Below are positions 26,844 through 36,015 of a stretch of 64,000 nucleotides of DNA, piece by piece. Origin of the DNA: an uncultured Pseudomonadota bacterium (GTDB lineage: Bacteria; Myxococcota_A; UBA796; SXON01). The first letter of the stretch is position 1. Each line of letters opens with the position of its first letter. The translations under genes were made by a program, and so were the position numbers. The notes beneath the pieces were generated by a model. It saw only the letters and a program-made list of their open reading frames with translations. It was not told where the DNA came from and did no database searches. The stretch covers positions 24,041 to 88,040 of the forward strand of contig CAISIK010000046.1 of the NCBI GenBank assembly GCA_903885375.1. Direction: 5' to 3'.

Positions 26844-27505
26844 GCGACGCCGCGGACTGGTACGCCCCCCCCACCGAGCCCTTCCTCACGGTGGTCTACC
26901 AGGACCGCGATGTCCTCGTCCTCGACAAGCCCGCCGGCCTCCTCTCCATGCCGGGCCGGGGCCCCGGCCTCGAGGACAGCGCCCTCTCCCGGGTGCGCCG
27001 CGATCACCCGGGCGCCTTCGACGTACACCGGCTCGACCTCGACACCTCCGGCCTGCTCCTGTTCGCCTTGCGCCGGGCCGCCGAGCGCGAGCTCAAGCGG
27101 CAGTTCCGCGAACGCGAGGTGGAGAAGACCTACCTCGCGCTGGTGGCGGGCTGTCCGGCGGCTTCCGAGGGCGAGATCGACCTCCCGCTCGGCCCGCACC
27201 CCACGGAGCCCGGCCGCAACTGCGTGGACGCTGCGGCCGGCAAGCCCGCCCACACCCGCTGGCGCGTGCTCCGAGCCGGCACCGACCACGCGCTGCTCGA
27301 GCTGCGCCCCACCACAGGACGCTCCCACCAGCTTCGCCTCCACCTGCTCGCGATCGGCCACCCCATCCTCGGCGACCGCTTCTACGCCCCGCCCGAGGTG
27401 GTGGCCCGCTCCCCTCGCCTCTGCCTGCACGCGGCGCGCCTGCGCTTCACGCAACCCTGGAGCGGCGCGGCGGTGCAGCTCGAGAGCCCGGCCCCGTTCG
27501 GATAG
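26840..27505 (+). CDS. rluA: RluA-type pseudouridine synthase
   Basis: 221 residues, nearly the length of E. coli RluA (219) and alike along its whole length, including VYQDRDVLVLDKPAGLLSMP, the run RAAERELKRQFREREVEK, and TTGRSHQLRLHLLAIGHPIL. The catalytic Asp66 is in VHRLDLDTSG. RluA makes pseudouridine 746 in 23S rRNA and 32 in several tRNAs. The longer RluC/RluD enzymes carry an S4 domain, which is absent here. The start ATG overlaps the preceding stop. The end faces the converging small lipoprotein gene with 10 bases between. Confidence 0.9.
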   Translation: MSDAADWYAPPTEPFLTVVYQDRDVLVLDKPAGLLSMPGRGPGLEDSALSRVRRDHPGAFDVHRLDLDTSGLLLFALRRAAERELKRQFREREVEKTYLALVAGCPAASEGEIDLPLGPHPTEPGRNCVDAAAGKPAHTRWRVLRAGTDHALLELRPTTGRSHQLRLHLLAIGHPILGDRFYAPPEVVARSPRLCLHAARLRFTQPWSGAAVQLESPAPFG

Positions 27506-27515
27506 CCGCACCGGG

Positions 27516-27812
27516 TCAGATGCAGGTCCACACCTCGTCGCACTCGGCGGGGAATGCGACGGACTGCCCATCGTCCAGCTCGGAGGCGCAGGGCAACTCC
27601 TGCACGCCTTCGGCACACGCCCCCGCGGCCTCCTCGTTGTAGGCGCACGAGTCCGGCGGTGGGGTGTACGCGGCGGTGGCGGCCTGCAGGCAAGCCCGGG
27701 CGTCCGGCACGAGGTCGGGGGTGCACTCGGCCTTCCACTCGCAGATCGCCGCGTCGTAGTCGACCTGGAATTCGGCCTCGGTGTAGCAGCCGAGGAACAG
27801 GAGCGCGATCAA
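27516..27812 (-). CDS. small Cys-rich lipoprotein, TTG start
   Basis: 98 residues, beginning at TTG 27812, which overlaps the DUF2330 stop as TTGA. This gives MIALLFLGC, a very short lipoprotein signal with lipobox FLGC. The mature 90 residues contain eight further Cys (for example AICEWKAECTPDL and SCAYNEEAAGACAEG), probably four disulfides. Similar small Cys-rich lipoproteins with ICEW...C pattern are common in Myxococcota, with no known function. No other start codon in this frame would keep the signal. Confidence 0.75.
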   Translation of the reverse strand: MIALLFLGCYTEAEFQVDYDAAICEWKAECTPDLVPDARACLQAATAAYTPPPDSCAYNEEAAGACAEGVQELPCASELDDGQSVAFPAECDEVWTCI

Positions 27813-29149
27813 CGGCGGCGCCTCGCGCTCACGAGCGCCGGCACGAGCAGGAGGAAGGCGGCGCCGGCACAACCAGCGGCCCGCTCGCTCAGGGCGACCT
27901 CCTCGTCCACGTTGCCCTGCGCCTTCTCCCCCCACCAGTCGGCGGTGAAGCAGGTGCCGGGAAAGTCGGGCACGACGCCGGTGCAGAGGGGGAGGTCGCT
28001 CTCGAGCTCCGCCACGTGCTGGATGTAGCGCACCTGGTCGTTGTCCACGATGCCGGTGGTGTAGAGCGCGATGTCCTCGCCGACCGCATCGGGCGTGTAG
28101 CGCAGGTGGAGACGGGTGAAGTGGAACCCGTAGTGTCCCTGGATGCCCAGGCCGGTGGCTTCGTCGGGCGTGAGCGGCCCGCCGCTGGTGCAGGGATCGC
28201 ACGTTCCGCCCGTCCAACTGTACTCGGTCACCCAGGACAGGCCCGTGCGGCCCCCAAGCGCGCCCGGCGTGGAGGGCAGCCCGGTGGCCTCCTCCAGCTT
28301 CTCCTCGTAGTAGGCGTCGATGTCCGAACCCTCCACCATGCACTCGTCGTCGGCGAGCTTCGACTCCGGGTAATTGGAGATGCCCACGCGGCCGTCTTCC
28401 GGCGGGGTGAGCAGGAAGAGCGTCAGGTCCTGGAGCCCCGTGGAGCTGGTGGCGCCGAGGCGAATCGGGAGCGTCCACTGCGGGGACGAGTAGCTGAATT
28501 GGAGGGGGCTCAGGAACCCGTCGTCGGGAGCACGGTCCAGGTCAACCCGGAGCGCGAGGAAATAATCTCCCCGATCGATGTACTCCTGCAAGACGGGGCC
28601 GGTGCTGTCGGGGACGGTGAAGCCGTTGTCGTCGAGCCACCCGCTCAGGCCGGCGCTCCCCCCGGCGGAGAGCACGAAGACGGTGTACTCCCCAAGGTCG
28701 AATTGCTCCCATACGGTGACGCCGCCGGTGTCCGCTGTGGACCCGCCGGACTCGAGAGACGCGTCGGCGCTGAACTGCAAATCGGGGCCCCCGCAGCCCC
28801 CCGAACTGCTGGTGCCGCCCAGGCCGCTGTCTTCATGCTCCAGCGGGTAGAAATCGTCACAGGTATAGGCCACGAGACGAGGCGCGCTGTAGGCCGCGGC
28901 CTTGTCGAGGAGCGCCCGATCAATTCGGCGAACGTCGTCCTCCCCGATCAACTCCGGGATGGGCACGAGGAGCCCGAAGCTCTCGTAGTCCCCGTCCACG
29001 TCGTTGAACATCGTCAAGGTGGTGCTCCGCCCCTCCCGCGCGATCGCGATGCGGCTGGCGCCGTTTTTTGGCGTGGAGTCGACATCACCGACGTAGGCCC
29101 CGCAGAACGCATGCGCGGGGCTCACCAGGGAGAGGAGGAGGATGGTCAT
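27809..29149 (-). CDS. DUF2330 domain protein with C-terminal sorting tail
   Basis: 446 residues. A signal peptide is cleaved before FCGAYVGDVD. The DUF2330 layout is clear: FCG start, SRIAIAREGRSTTLTMFNDV, the segment FGLLVPIPELIGEDDVR, APRLVAYTCDD, FDLGEYTVFVLSAG, LSPLQFSYSS, and GLQDLTLFLLTP. The function of this family is unknown; members are secreted. The C-terminus ERAAGCAGAAFLLLVPALVSARRRR is a Cys-hydrophobic-Arg tail of MYXO-CTERM type, so it is probably surface-sorted. The ATG lies 13 nt after TACCTC. A small lipoprotein is coupled downstream. Confidence 0.88.
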   Translation of the reverse strand: MTILLLSLVSPAHAFCGAYVGDVDSTPKNGASRIAIAREGRSTTLTMFNDVDGDYESFGLLVPIPELIGEDDVRRIDRALLDKAAAYSAPRLVAYTCDDFYPLEHEDSGLGGTSSSGGCGGPDLQFSADASLESGGSTADTGGVTVWEQFDLGEYTVFVLSAGGSAGLSGWLDDNGFTVPDSTGPVLQEYIDRGDYFLALRVDLDRAPDDGFLSPLQFSYSSPQWTLPIRLGATSSTGLQDLTLFLLTPPEDGRVGISNYPESKLADDECMVEGSDIDAYYEEKLEEATGLPSTPGALGGRTGLSWVTEYSWTGGTCDPCTSGGPLTPDEATGLGIQGHYGFHFTRLHLRYTPDAVGEDIALYTTGIVDNDQVRYIQHVAELESDLPLCTGVVPDFPGTCFTADWWGEKAQGNVDEEVALSERAAGCAGAAFLLLVPALVSARRRR

Positions 29150-29249
29150 GCCATCGGAGGTAGCACAGCGCGTGCCAACGCGAACCCAGCGAAGTCCTCG
29201 CCGCTCGCCCGCGCCGAACCCTGACATCCATGCCGCGGCGAACCGCCGC

Positions 29250-30032
29250 TCAGCCGACCTTCGCAACCGCCCCCTGCGCCCACCGGGCCAACTCGCCGGG
29301 ATCCGCCGCCCAGGGGAACACATCCGCGCCGCGGGGCGCCCACGCCAGGTCGGTAGGCCCGAAGAGCGCAGCGGTCGGCGCGCCGCACCGCGCCGCGAGG
29401 TGGGTGGGTCCGGTGTCCGGCCCGATCCAGGCGCCGGCGCCGCTGGCGAGCGCCATCAGCTCGGCAAGATCGGGGCGGTAGTCCGCCCAGGGCTCCGCCG
29501 GGCCGCCGACGACCACCACCGGCAGCCCCATCGCCCGCACCGCATCGGCGAGCGCCGACCACCGCGGCAGGGGCCAGCTCCGGACTGGATCACTCGCCCC
29601 GGGCGCGAGCACCACCGGCCGGTCGTGTCGCAACGGTGGCACCCGCAATCGCCAGTCCGGGTTCACGGCGGGCAAGCCCTCGGGCAGCCGAGGCGAGAAA
29701 TGCACCGCGGCGGACACCCCGGGCGGGGGGCGCGCCGCCGACAGGAAGCGGGTCGACACCGGAAGGTCCGAGCGGGACGCTCCGAAACCCCATGCCGCCG
29801 CGAACCCCACCGGGTCGACCCCCCCGAACATCCAGAGCGTTTCGGGGCCGTCGATGTCCCACACGCGGGCGGGACGGCCGGCGGCGCGCACCAACGGCAG
29901 GTGGCGGCGCGCGCAGGCCACGTGCACCTCGCGGCCCGAGGCGAAGAGCGCCGCGAGGAGCGGGAGGGTGAGCACGAAGTCGCCGAGCGCACCGCCCCGC
30001 ACGAACAGGAGCGGGCCCGGGGCGAGGCTCAC
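29250..30032 (-). CDS. glycosyltransferase family 9 (heptosyltransferase-like)
   Basis: 260 residues, shorter than typical GT9 enzymes (about 330-350), with both ends recognisable: GALGDFVLTLPLLAAL at the N-terminus and the nucleotide-sugar site IGPDTGPTHLAARCGAPT followed by ALFGPTD. GT9 enzymes transfer heptose or related sugars in lipopolysaccharide core synthesis. The start GTG 30032 overlaps the upstream stop as GTGA, so it is co-translated with the radical-SAM-like protein. The conserved Asp/Arg of the N-terminal acceptor domain cannot be placed with certainty. Confidence 0.88.
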   Translation of the reverse strand: MSLAPGPLLFVRGGALGDFVLTLPLLAALFASGREVHVACARRHLPLVRAAGRPARVWDIDGPETLWMFGGVDPVGFAAAWGFGASRSDLPVSTRFLSAARPPPGVSAAVHFSPRLPEGLPAVNPDWRLRVPPLRHDRPVVLAPGASDPVRSWPLPRWSALADAVRAMGLPVVVVGGPAEPWADYRPDLAELMALASGAGAWIGPDTGPTHLAARCGAPTAALFGPTDLAWAPRGADVFPWAADPGELARWAQGAVAKVG

Positions 30033-30922
30033 GCCGGCGCCGCCTCCACCGCGCGGAGCCGACCGTACGCCGGACGCCGCAGGTAGGTGGCGAACCAGCC
30101 GTCACACCGCTCGTTGAGCGTGCAGAACCGGCATTCCTCGCCCTTGTGGAAGGCCACCACGTCGGGGAAGAAGAGGAGCGCGCGGGCGCACTGGTGGTCG
30201 GCGTCCACATACCAGCGGTTGCCCGTACGCCCGCCGAGGCGAGCGAGCTCCCCGAGCATGCACGAGGGCAGGCCGCGGATGGCCACGCGCACGCCCGCGC
30301 CTTCGAGGAGGGCGATGAGCTCGCCCAGAACGGCCATCACGCGGGCGGGGGGCGGGGCCTCGCCGGAGGCCGCGCCGTCGATCGGGAAGGGGTAGGTGAA
30401 GGTCATCGCACCCACGCCGGAGCGTGCCGCAACGCGAGCGGCCCCGGCGAGGCTGCCGAGCGCCGAGGACACGAGCAAGGTCTGCGCGATGGTGGGCAGG
30501 CCGGCGGCCCGGGCCGCCTCCAGCACGCGCGCCGCATCGGCCAGGTTGCTCCCCGACTCGCCCACCTGGAGCGGCAGCACCAGCGCATCCACCGGGGGGC
30601 GCGCGCGGGTGAGGCCCTCGAGGTCCTCCACGCCGGCGTGGAGGGTCACCCGCCGGATGCCCCGTTCGCGCGCGAGGGCCACCAACTCGGGCAGGTCGGG
30701 CCGCGAAGCCGCCCCCACCCCGCTGAACACCACGCTCTCCACGGGGCGGCCCCGCGGGCTCTGCTCGGTGAAGAACGTGAGGTTTTCCAACACCTCGGCG
30801 GTGGGCATGGAGCGGGTGGGGTTCGGCGCGCCCGCCCGCACCCGGCCCGGGTAGCTGCGCTGCAGGCGCACCTGCAACGCTCGCGGGCGCTCCACCGCCC
30901 CGGCCGGGGTCCACGTCAACAT
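30029..30922 (-). CDS. radical-SAM-like protein lacking the CxxxCxxC motif
   Basis: 297 residues. The fold signature of a radical SAM barrel is visible: VESVVFSGVGAASRPDLPEL, followed by ALARERGIRRVTLHAG, in the place of the usual vvfSGGEP and TNG strands. The N-terminal stretch that should hold CxxxCxxC reads VRAGAPNPTRS with no Cys, and GGE is GVG. A C-terminal Cys cluster survives (PSCMLG, HQCARA, ECRFCTLNERCDG), like an auxiliary Fe-S site. It is probably a non-catalytic relative or has a different chemistry. A TAGGGG box begins 11 nt before ATG 30922. It is co-translated with GT9. Confidence 0.7.
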   Translation of the reverse strand: MLTWTPAGAVERPRALQVRLQRSYPGRVRAGAPNPTRSMPTAEVLENLTFFTEQSPRGRPVESVVFSGVGAASRPDLPELVALARERGIRRVTLHAGVEDLEGLTRARPPVDALVLPLQVGESGSNLADAARVLEAARAAGLPTIAQTLLVSSALGSLAGAARVAARSGVGAMTFTYPFPIDGAASGEAPPPARVMAVLGELIALLEGAGVRVAIRGLPSCMLGELARLGGRTGNRWYVDADHQCARALLFFPDVVAFHKGEECRFCTLNERCDGWFATYLRRPAYGRLRAVEAAPA

Positions 30923-30974
30923 GCGGGCCCCTAACCCGCCGCCGATTGCCCTACATCGGCGCCCGCCGCGGCCG

Positions 30975-32714
30975 ATGCCCCGGCCGAGGCGACCCGTGCC
31001 CACCAGCCCCCTCCTGTTGTTCCTCGGCTGCTCCTCGCCTCGCGAGTCGGCCGAGCCTTCCACGCCCCCCGAGCTCTTCGTCGTCTCGCCCACGACCGAC
31101 ACCTCCGTGCCCGAAGGCACGCCCACGGTGCTCTCGGTGATCGTGGCCGACGCCGAGAGCGCCCCCACGGAGCTCACGCTGCGGGTGGAGGTAGCCGACA
31201 ACGAGGTCGCCTCCGGCGCGGCCGACAAGGTGGGCCGCTACCGCACGGAGCTGGTGCTGCCCGCGGGGAGCTGGACCACGCGCGTGGTGGTCGTGGACCC
31301 CGCCGGCGACACGGCGGAGAAGGAGTGGGTACTCAACGTGGTTCCGCCCGACCTCGTGCCTCCGCAGCGTCCGCAGATCGACGGGAACGAGGGCGGAAAC
31401 ACCTTCGTGCGCATCGACGGCCCCGCGCAGCAGGCGGGTTTTGGGCGACACGTGGCCGTGGCCCCCGACGGCGACGCCGATGGCACCGCCGACCTCCTCG
31501 TCGGCGCCCCCGATCGTTTCGGCGGCGCAGTCTTCCTCTTCGCTTCCAGCGCGCTGGTGAACGCCGACCGGTTGACGGCGAACGAGGCCGCGGCGAGCTT
31601 CCTCGCCCGCGACCCCGTCGACGGACTGGGCTCGGCGGGCGGCGCGGTGGACGATCTCGATGGGGACGGCTTTCCCGAGCTGGCGCTGGGCGCGCCGGGG
31701 AACGCCGCGAACGGCGCCGAGGCGGGCGTCGTCTGGATCGTGCGGGGCGGCACGCCGCTCGGGCTGGGCGGCGACCCGGCCGAGCTGGCGTCGTGGTCGG
31801 TCGCGGGCGAGCCTGGCGACCGGTTGGGCACCCGCGTGGCCGGCGGAGACCTCGATGGGGACGGCCTCGCCGAGCTCCTCGTGGGCGCGCCCGGCAGCGA
31901 CCTCGGGGGCGCCGAGGCGGGCGTGGTGGCGGTCTTCAGCGGGACGGACGGCGCACGTGGCGGGAGCCTCGATCTCTCCGACAGCGCTGCGCTCCTCGCC
32001 GGTCGTCCCGGCGACCGGCTGGGCACCGCGCTCGCGGTGTGCGCCGACGCCGACGGCGACGGCACCGCCGAGCTGGGCATCGGGGCGCGACACGCCGGCA
32101 ACGGGGAGGCCCGCGGTGCGGGCAGCTTCCAGTACGTGGCCGGCGCCTCGCTCCCCGCCTGGGCCTCCGCGACCGATGCCGCCTGGCTCCACCTCGTGGG
32201 CGACCACGCCGGCGATGCCCTCGGCACCGACTTCGCCTGCCCCGGCGACTCCGATGCCGACGGCCTCGGCGACACCTTCGTGGGCGCTCCCGGCGTGGAC
32301 CGCGCCGGCAGCGACGGCGGGTCCGTCTTCGCGCTCTTCGGGCCCGGTCGCGCCGAGCTCACGCTGGCCGCGTCGGAGGCCGACGCCCGCTTCGATGGCC
32401 CCCCGGGCGCCGGGCTCGGCGACCGCGTGTCCACCGGCGGCGACCTCGATCACGACGGACTCCTCGACGTGATCTTCGGGTCCCCCGGCGGGGTGGGCTT
32501 CGTCGGCTTCGCCCACGGCGCGCGGGCCGACCACTGGGGGCCCGGCGGCAGCCCGCTCGATGCAGCCCTCCCCGGCAACGACACGACCGGAGCGCTCGGC
32601 AGCGCGCTGGCCGGTGGGTTCGACCTCGGCCGCGACGGGTACGCCGAGGTGGCGCTCGGAGCACCGGGCGCCGACCTCGGCAACGGAGCCGTGTACGTGC
32701 TCTCGCCGCGGTAG
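30975..32714 (+). CDS. FG-GAP (integrin-alpha-like) repeat lipoprotein
   Basis: 579 residues. The signal MPRPRRPVPTSPLLLFLGC gives lipid attachment at Cys 19; GTG 30996 is a shorter alternative start. An Ig-like domain (about 30-125) precedes roughly seven FG-GAP repeats forming a beta-propeller. Each carries a DxDGDG-type calcium loop and an LLVGAP or ALGAP strand (for example DLDGDGLAELLVGAPG). Such propellers mediate binding at the cell surface. It is closest in style to the propeller half of the protein at 58265-61291. It runs alone, 32 nt before the sulfatase-like gene. Confidence 0.88.
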   Translation: MPRPRRPVPTSPLLLFLGCSSPRESAEPSTPPELFVVSPTTDTSVPEGTPTVLSVIVADAESAPTELTLRVEVADNEVASGAADKVGRYRTELVLPAGSWTTRVVVVDPAGDTAEKEWVLNVVPPDLVPPQRPQIDGNEGGNTFVRIDGPAQQAGFGRHVAVAPDGDADGTADLLVGAPDRFGGAVFLFASSALVNADRLTANEAAASFLARDPVDGLGSAGGAVDDLDGDGFPELALGAPGNAANGAEAGVVWIVRGGTPLGLGGDPAELASWSVAGEPGDRLGTRVAGGDLDGDGLAELLVGAPGSDLGGAEAGVVAVFSGTDGARGGSLDLSDSAALLAGRPGDRLGTALAVCADADGDGTAELGIGARHAGNGEARGAGSFQYVAGASLPAWASATDAAWLHLVGDHAGDALGTDFACPGDSDADGLGDTFVGAPGVDRAGSDGGSVFALFGPGRAELTLAASEADARFDGPPGAGLGDRVSTGGDLDHDGLLDVIFGSPGGVGFVGFAHGARADHWGPGGSPLDAALPGNDTTGALGSALAGGFDLGRDGYAEVALGAPGADLGNGAVYVLSPR

Positions 32715-32746
32715 GCTGCGCGGGGTCGGCATGATAGCCACCGGCC

Positions 32747-35356
32747 ATGAATTCGCTCCTTCTGCTGCTCCTCGCCCTCGGCTGCGGGGCCGACGAACCC
32801 GCTCCCAAGCCGGTGGAAAAGTCCGCGAAGAAGGTCTACGCGCCCGACTCCACGCCCATCGTGGCGCCCGAGGCGCCTGCCACTCCGCGCGCCGCCCAGC
32901 TCGACCGCCGTTCGGGCTCCGTGGCCTGGCGCCTGCTCGACCACCTCGCCGAGGGGGTCTACAGCTTCCCCGCGGGTGAGGCCCCCGCCGGGGTGGATGG
33001 CCACTTCTCCCTCGGCTCGGAGTGGAAGAACGAGGGTCGGCGCAAGGGCGGCTGGAGCGCGTGGAGCGTGCCACTGCCCTTCCAGACGAGCATGCCGCGC
33101 CCCAACTACTCCCCGCTCGGCGCGCGGCTCTACGCGAACGGCAAGGAGGTGGCGTTCCGCACCAGCATCGCCGCGCCCGCCACCGAGCCCACGGCGAGCT
33201 GGTACGTCGACCACGGCCGCATCATCATGCTCGCCCCGGCCGACCCGAAGACCTGGAGCGAAGCGCCCGAGCTGGTGGTGGATGAGCTGGCCACGCAGCT
33301 CAAGCAGCACCACCTCAGCAGCTCCGGCCTCACCGCGGCGCAGTTCGCCGCCACCACCCACACCTTCGAGCGCCAGCACCGGCCGGGCCTGTTCCTGCCG
33401 GGCGGCGCCACCGCCGAGTTCAGCGCCGCCCTGCCCGCCAAGGGCTCCCTCCGCTTCGGCCTCGGCCTCCTCGACGATCCGCTCACCGGCGCCGTGAAGG
33501 GCGATGGCGTGGAGGTTCGGGTCACGCTCGACGGCGCAGAGCTGTGGAAGGGTCGCGTCGAGCCGAAGCCGGGCCACAACGACGTGGCCATCACGTTCCC
33601 CGACGGCGCCGAGCGCAGCGGGAAGCTCCGCTTCGAGTCCCTCGCCGGCGCCACCGCCGAGGGCGACGACCTCGTGCTCACCAGCCCCTACGTGGTGAAC
33701 ACCAGCGCCGGCGCCCCGCGCCGCATTCTCGTCGTGGGCATCGACACCCTGCGGTGGGATGCGCTCACGGCCAACGGGTACGACAAGCCCACCTCGCCCG
33801 AGCTGGACCAGTGGCTCGCGCAGAGCGTGCAGTTCACCCGCGCCTGGTCGCCCGCGCCCCGCACCAAGCCGAGCTTCCGCACCGCGTTCACCGGGCGTTT
33901 CCCCGACCGCGCCGGCGGCGCGCCCACCGTGGCCGAGGTCCTCGCTCCCCAGGGTTTCGTGACCGGCGGCGTGGTGGCGAACGTGCACCTCGTGCCGCGC
34001 TTCCACTTCAACGACGGCATGGACTTCTGGGAGTACGAGAACGGCGCCAAGGGCACCGTCCAGGTCGACCGGGCCCTCGCCTTCCTGCAGGCCCACAAGG
34101 ACGAGGACACCTTCACCTTCGTCCACATGATGGACCCGCACACCTTCTACAACGCACCCGACTTCTGGAAGAAGCAGTTCGGCGCCGGCCTCGAGCGGCC
34201 GCCCAGCCTGCGCCAGCAGTTCAACCGCTGGCAGATCTACGGCCTGATGAAGAAGCGCCGCCTCGACGACGACGCCAAGGCCTGGATTCGCGCCCAGTAC
34301 GACGCCGAGGTGGCCTACACCTCGCACGAGGTCTCTCGTCTGCTGGCCGAGGTCGAGAAGCTCCCCGGCGACACGCTCACCATCCTCCACTCCGACCACG
34401 GCGAGGAGATGTGGGACCACGGGGCCTTCGAACACAACCACTCGCTCTACAGCGAGCTGGTGCACGTGGAGCTCGCCGTGCGTCCGCCGGGTGGCTGGAA
34501 GGGCGCCCCGAAAATCGCCGACAACGTCGGCCTCGTCGACCTCGCCGCCACCATCTTCGACTACGCGGGGGTGCCCGCCGATCGTCGTCCGCCCACCGAC
34601 GGCGTGAGCCTCCGTCCGCTCATCGACCCCGCCGCGGCCGGCGCCGAGAGCCTCCGCGTCGCCCTGTTCACGCGCCCCCTGCCGCTCGGGCACATGCGCT
34701 ACAACCGCGACCGCTGGGGCGTCGTGCTGCAGAAGTACAAGTACATCCTGCACACGGCCAGCGGAAACCAGGAGCTCTACGATCTCGAGGCCGACCCCGG
34801 CGAGAAGAACAACCTGAGCAAGAAGGCCGACGCCACGAGCCTGCAGCAGATGCGGGCGGCGCTCGCGCAGGCCACCGGCTGGCCGGTGCTGCCGGGCTAC
34901 CGCATCCGCGTAGGGCCCACCCCCACGCTCACCACGTTCACCTTCAAGGCGCCCCTCGCGAGCGCGAGCGTGATGGACCCCGAGCTGAACGAGGAGATTC
35001 GCGCCAACCTCGAGTGGGGCGAAACGCCCAAGGCCCTGGCCTCCGACGTGGGCGCCCTCACGCTGTCCGACGACAAGAAGACGATCACGTTCACGCCCGG
35101 CCCGCGCCCGCTGGGCGGCACGATCTTCGTCCAGTGCGTGGCCGACCCCTGCCCCGCCGGGACGCTCCAGATGGGCAGCGTCACCACGCCGGTGGAGCCC
35201 GCCACCAGCGCCGGCGGCACGCTCTACGCGATCCAGCCCGGCTGGATCCTCGTGCCCTCCGACAACCAGGACGAAGTCACCACCACCGCCACCATGACCG
35301 GCACCGAGGCCGACCAGCTCGAGAGCCTCGGCTACCTCCACCACGACGAGGACTGA
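32747..35356 (+). CDS. sulfatase-superfamily lipoprotein with Thr at the nucleophile position
   Basis: 869 residues. A lipoprotein signal (LLLLALGC) comes first, then an N-terminal beta domain (about 40-320) and an alkaline-phosphatase/sulfatase-like domain (about 325-700), then a C-terminal beta domain. Metal ligands are evident: VVGIDTLRWD (Asp333) and HSDHGEEMWDHG (Asp550, His551). The C/S-x-P-x-R formylglycine motif is replaced by T373-K-P-S-F-R378. Thr nucleophiles are normal in phosphoethanolamine and glycerol-phosphate transferases but not in sulfatases, so it may be a phospho- rather than sulfo-hydrolase or transferase. A TAGCCA box begins 12 nt before the ATG. Confidence 0.82.
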   Translation: MNSLLLLLLALGCGADEPAPKPVEKSAKKVYAPDSTPIVAPEAPATPRAAQLDRRSGSVAWRLLDHLAEGVYSFPAGEAPAGVDGHFSLGSEWKNEGRRKGGWSAWSVPLPFQTSMPRPNYSPLGARLYANGKEVAFRTSIAAPATEPTASWYVDHGRIIMLAPADPKTWSEAPELVVDELATQLKQHHLSSSGLTAAQFAATTHTFERQHRPGLFLPGGATAEFSAALPAKGSLRFGLGLLDDPLTGAVKGDGVEVRVTLDGAELWKGRVEPKPGHNDVAITFPDGAERSGKLRFESLAGATAEGDDLVLTSPYVVNTSAGAPRRILVVGIDTLRWDALTANGYDKPTSPELDQWLAQSVQFTRAWSPAPRTKPSFRTAFTGRFPDRAGGAPTVAEVLAPQGFVTGGVVANVHLVPRFHFNDGMDFWEYENGAKGTVQVDRALAFLQAHKDEDTFTFVHMMDPHTFYNAPDFWKKQFGAGLERPPSLRQQFNRWQIYGLMKKRRLDDDAKAWIRAQYDAEVAYTSHEVSRLLAEVEKLPGDTLTILHSDHGEEMWDHGAFEHNHSLYSELVHVELAVRPPGGWKGAPKIADNVGLVDLAATIFDYAGVPADRRPPTDGVSLRPLIDPAAAGAESLRVALFTRPLPLGHMRYNRDRWGVVLQKYKYILHTASGNQELYDLEADPGEKNNLSKKADATSLQQMRAALAQATGWPVLPGYRIRVGPTPTLTTFTFKAPLASASVMDPELNEEIRANLEWGETPKALASDVGALTLSDDKKTITFTPGPRPLGGTIFVQCVADPCPAGTLQMGSVTTPVEPATSAGGTLYAIQPGWILVPSDNQDEVTTTATMTGTEADQLESLGYLHHDED

Positions 35357-35400
35357 GCGGGGGGAGCGCGGCGCCTGGAGGGCGGGCCGATCCGTCTCCC

Positions 35401-36015
35401 CTACGCCAGCCGGTCGAGAAACCCCTCGACCCCCGCGTAGGACCAGTCCGCGAGGTGGATCGCCGCGCTCGCGCGCTCGGGCGGGATGCCGCGGGCGAGG
35501 CAGCGCTCGCGCACAAAACGCCGGCGGCCGGCGCCGACCGGGAAGCGCAGGAGGACGGTGGCGCGCAGCTCGAGCGCCAGCTCCGGGTACAGGAGCGTAA
35601 CGGACGTGTCCGCCGGGCCCTGCGTGAGCGCCGTGAGCAGGCCATCGGCGGCCCGCTGCCGTACCAGCTCGCCGAGGAGGCGGATGGCGCCGTAGCGCCG
35701 GTGCAGGCAGTCGAGGCCGTGCAGCAGGAGCCCCGGTGCCCGCACCAGCTCCTCGCTCCACTTCCGATGCCGCGCGGCGAGGGTGAGCTCACGACGAAGC
35801 TGGTCGGCGTCGAGAGGCAGCGCCATCGGCGGGAGCAGCCGCGCCGCCACCGTGCGCTTGCCTACACCCGCGGGCCCGAGCAGGAACGCCACGGGGCGCC
35901 GCTGGAGGACGCTGGGCAGCGGCCGCTCGCCGAGTAGCTCGCGCGAGGTACGCGTGAGCAGCGCCGGTTCAAGGCGCGGCTCGGCCAACGGTGGTGACGA
36001 TGGGGTGGCGTTCAC
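35401..36015 (-). CDS. P-loop protein of unknown function
   Basis: 204 residues from GTG 36015. A Walker A motif LLGPAGVGKRTVA lies near residue 47. Later segments APGLLLHGLDCLHRRYGAI (Walker B position) and VLLRFPVGAGRRRF are compatible with a small AAA-type or DnaA/Hda-like NTPase, but no family could be assigned. It is the last gene of the acyl-CoA dehydrogenase / B12-binding operon, 57 nt after its neighbour. A role as a metallochaperone-like NTPase for the B12 protein is conceivable from position only. Confidence 0.6.
   Translation of the reverse strand: MNATPSSPPLAEPRLEPALLTRTSRELLGERPLPSVLQRRPVAFLLGPAGVGKRTVAARLLPPMALPLDADQLRRELTLAARHRKWSEELVRAPGLLLHGLDCLHRRYGAIRLLGELVRQRAADGLLTALTQGPADTSVTLLYPELALELRATVLLRFPVGAGRRRFVRERCLARGIPPERASAAIHLADWSYAGVEGFLDRLA

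Noticed and set aside
32450..35761. A leftward open frame of 1103 codons opposite the sulfatase-like gene
   Set aside because: An antisense shadow of the sulfatase gene; composition is typical of the complementary strand of GC-rich codons and no motif is present.
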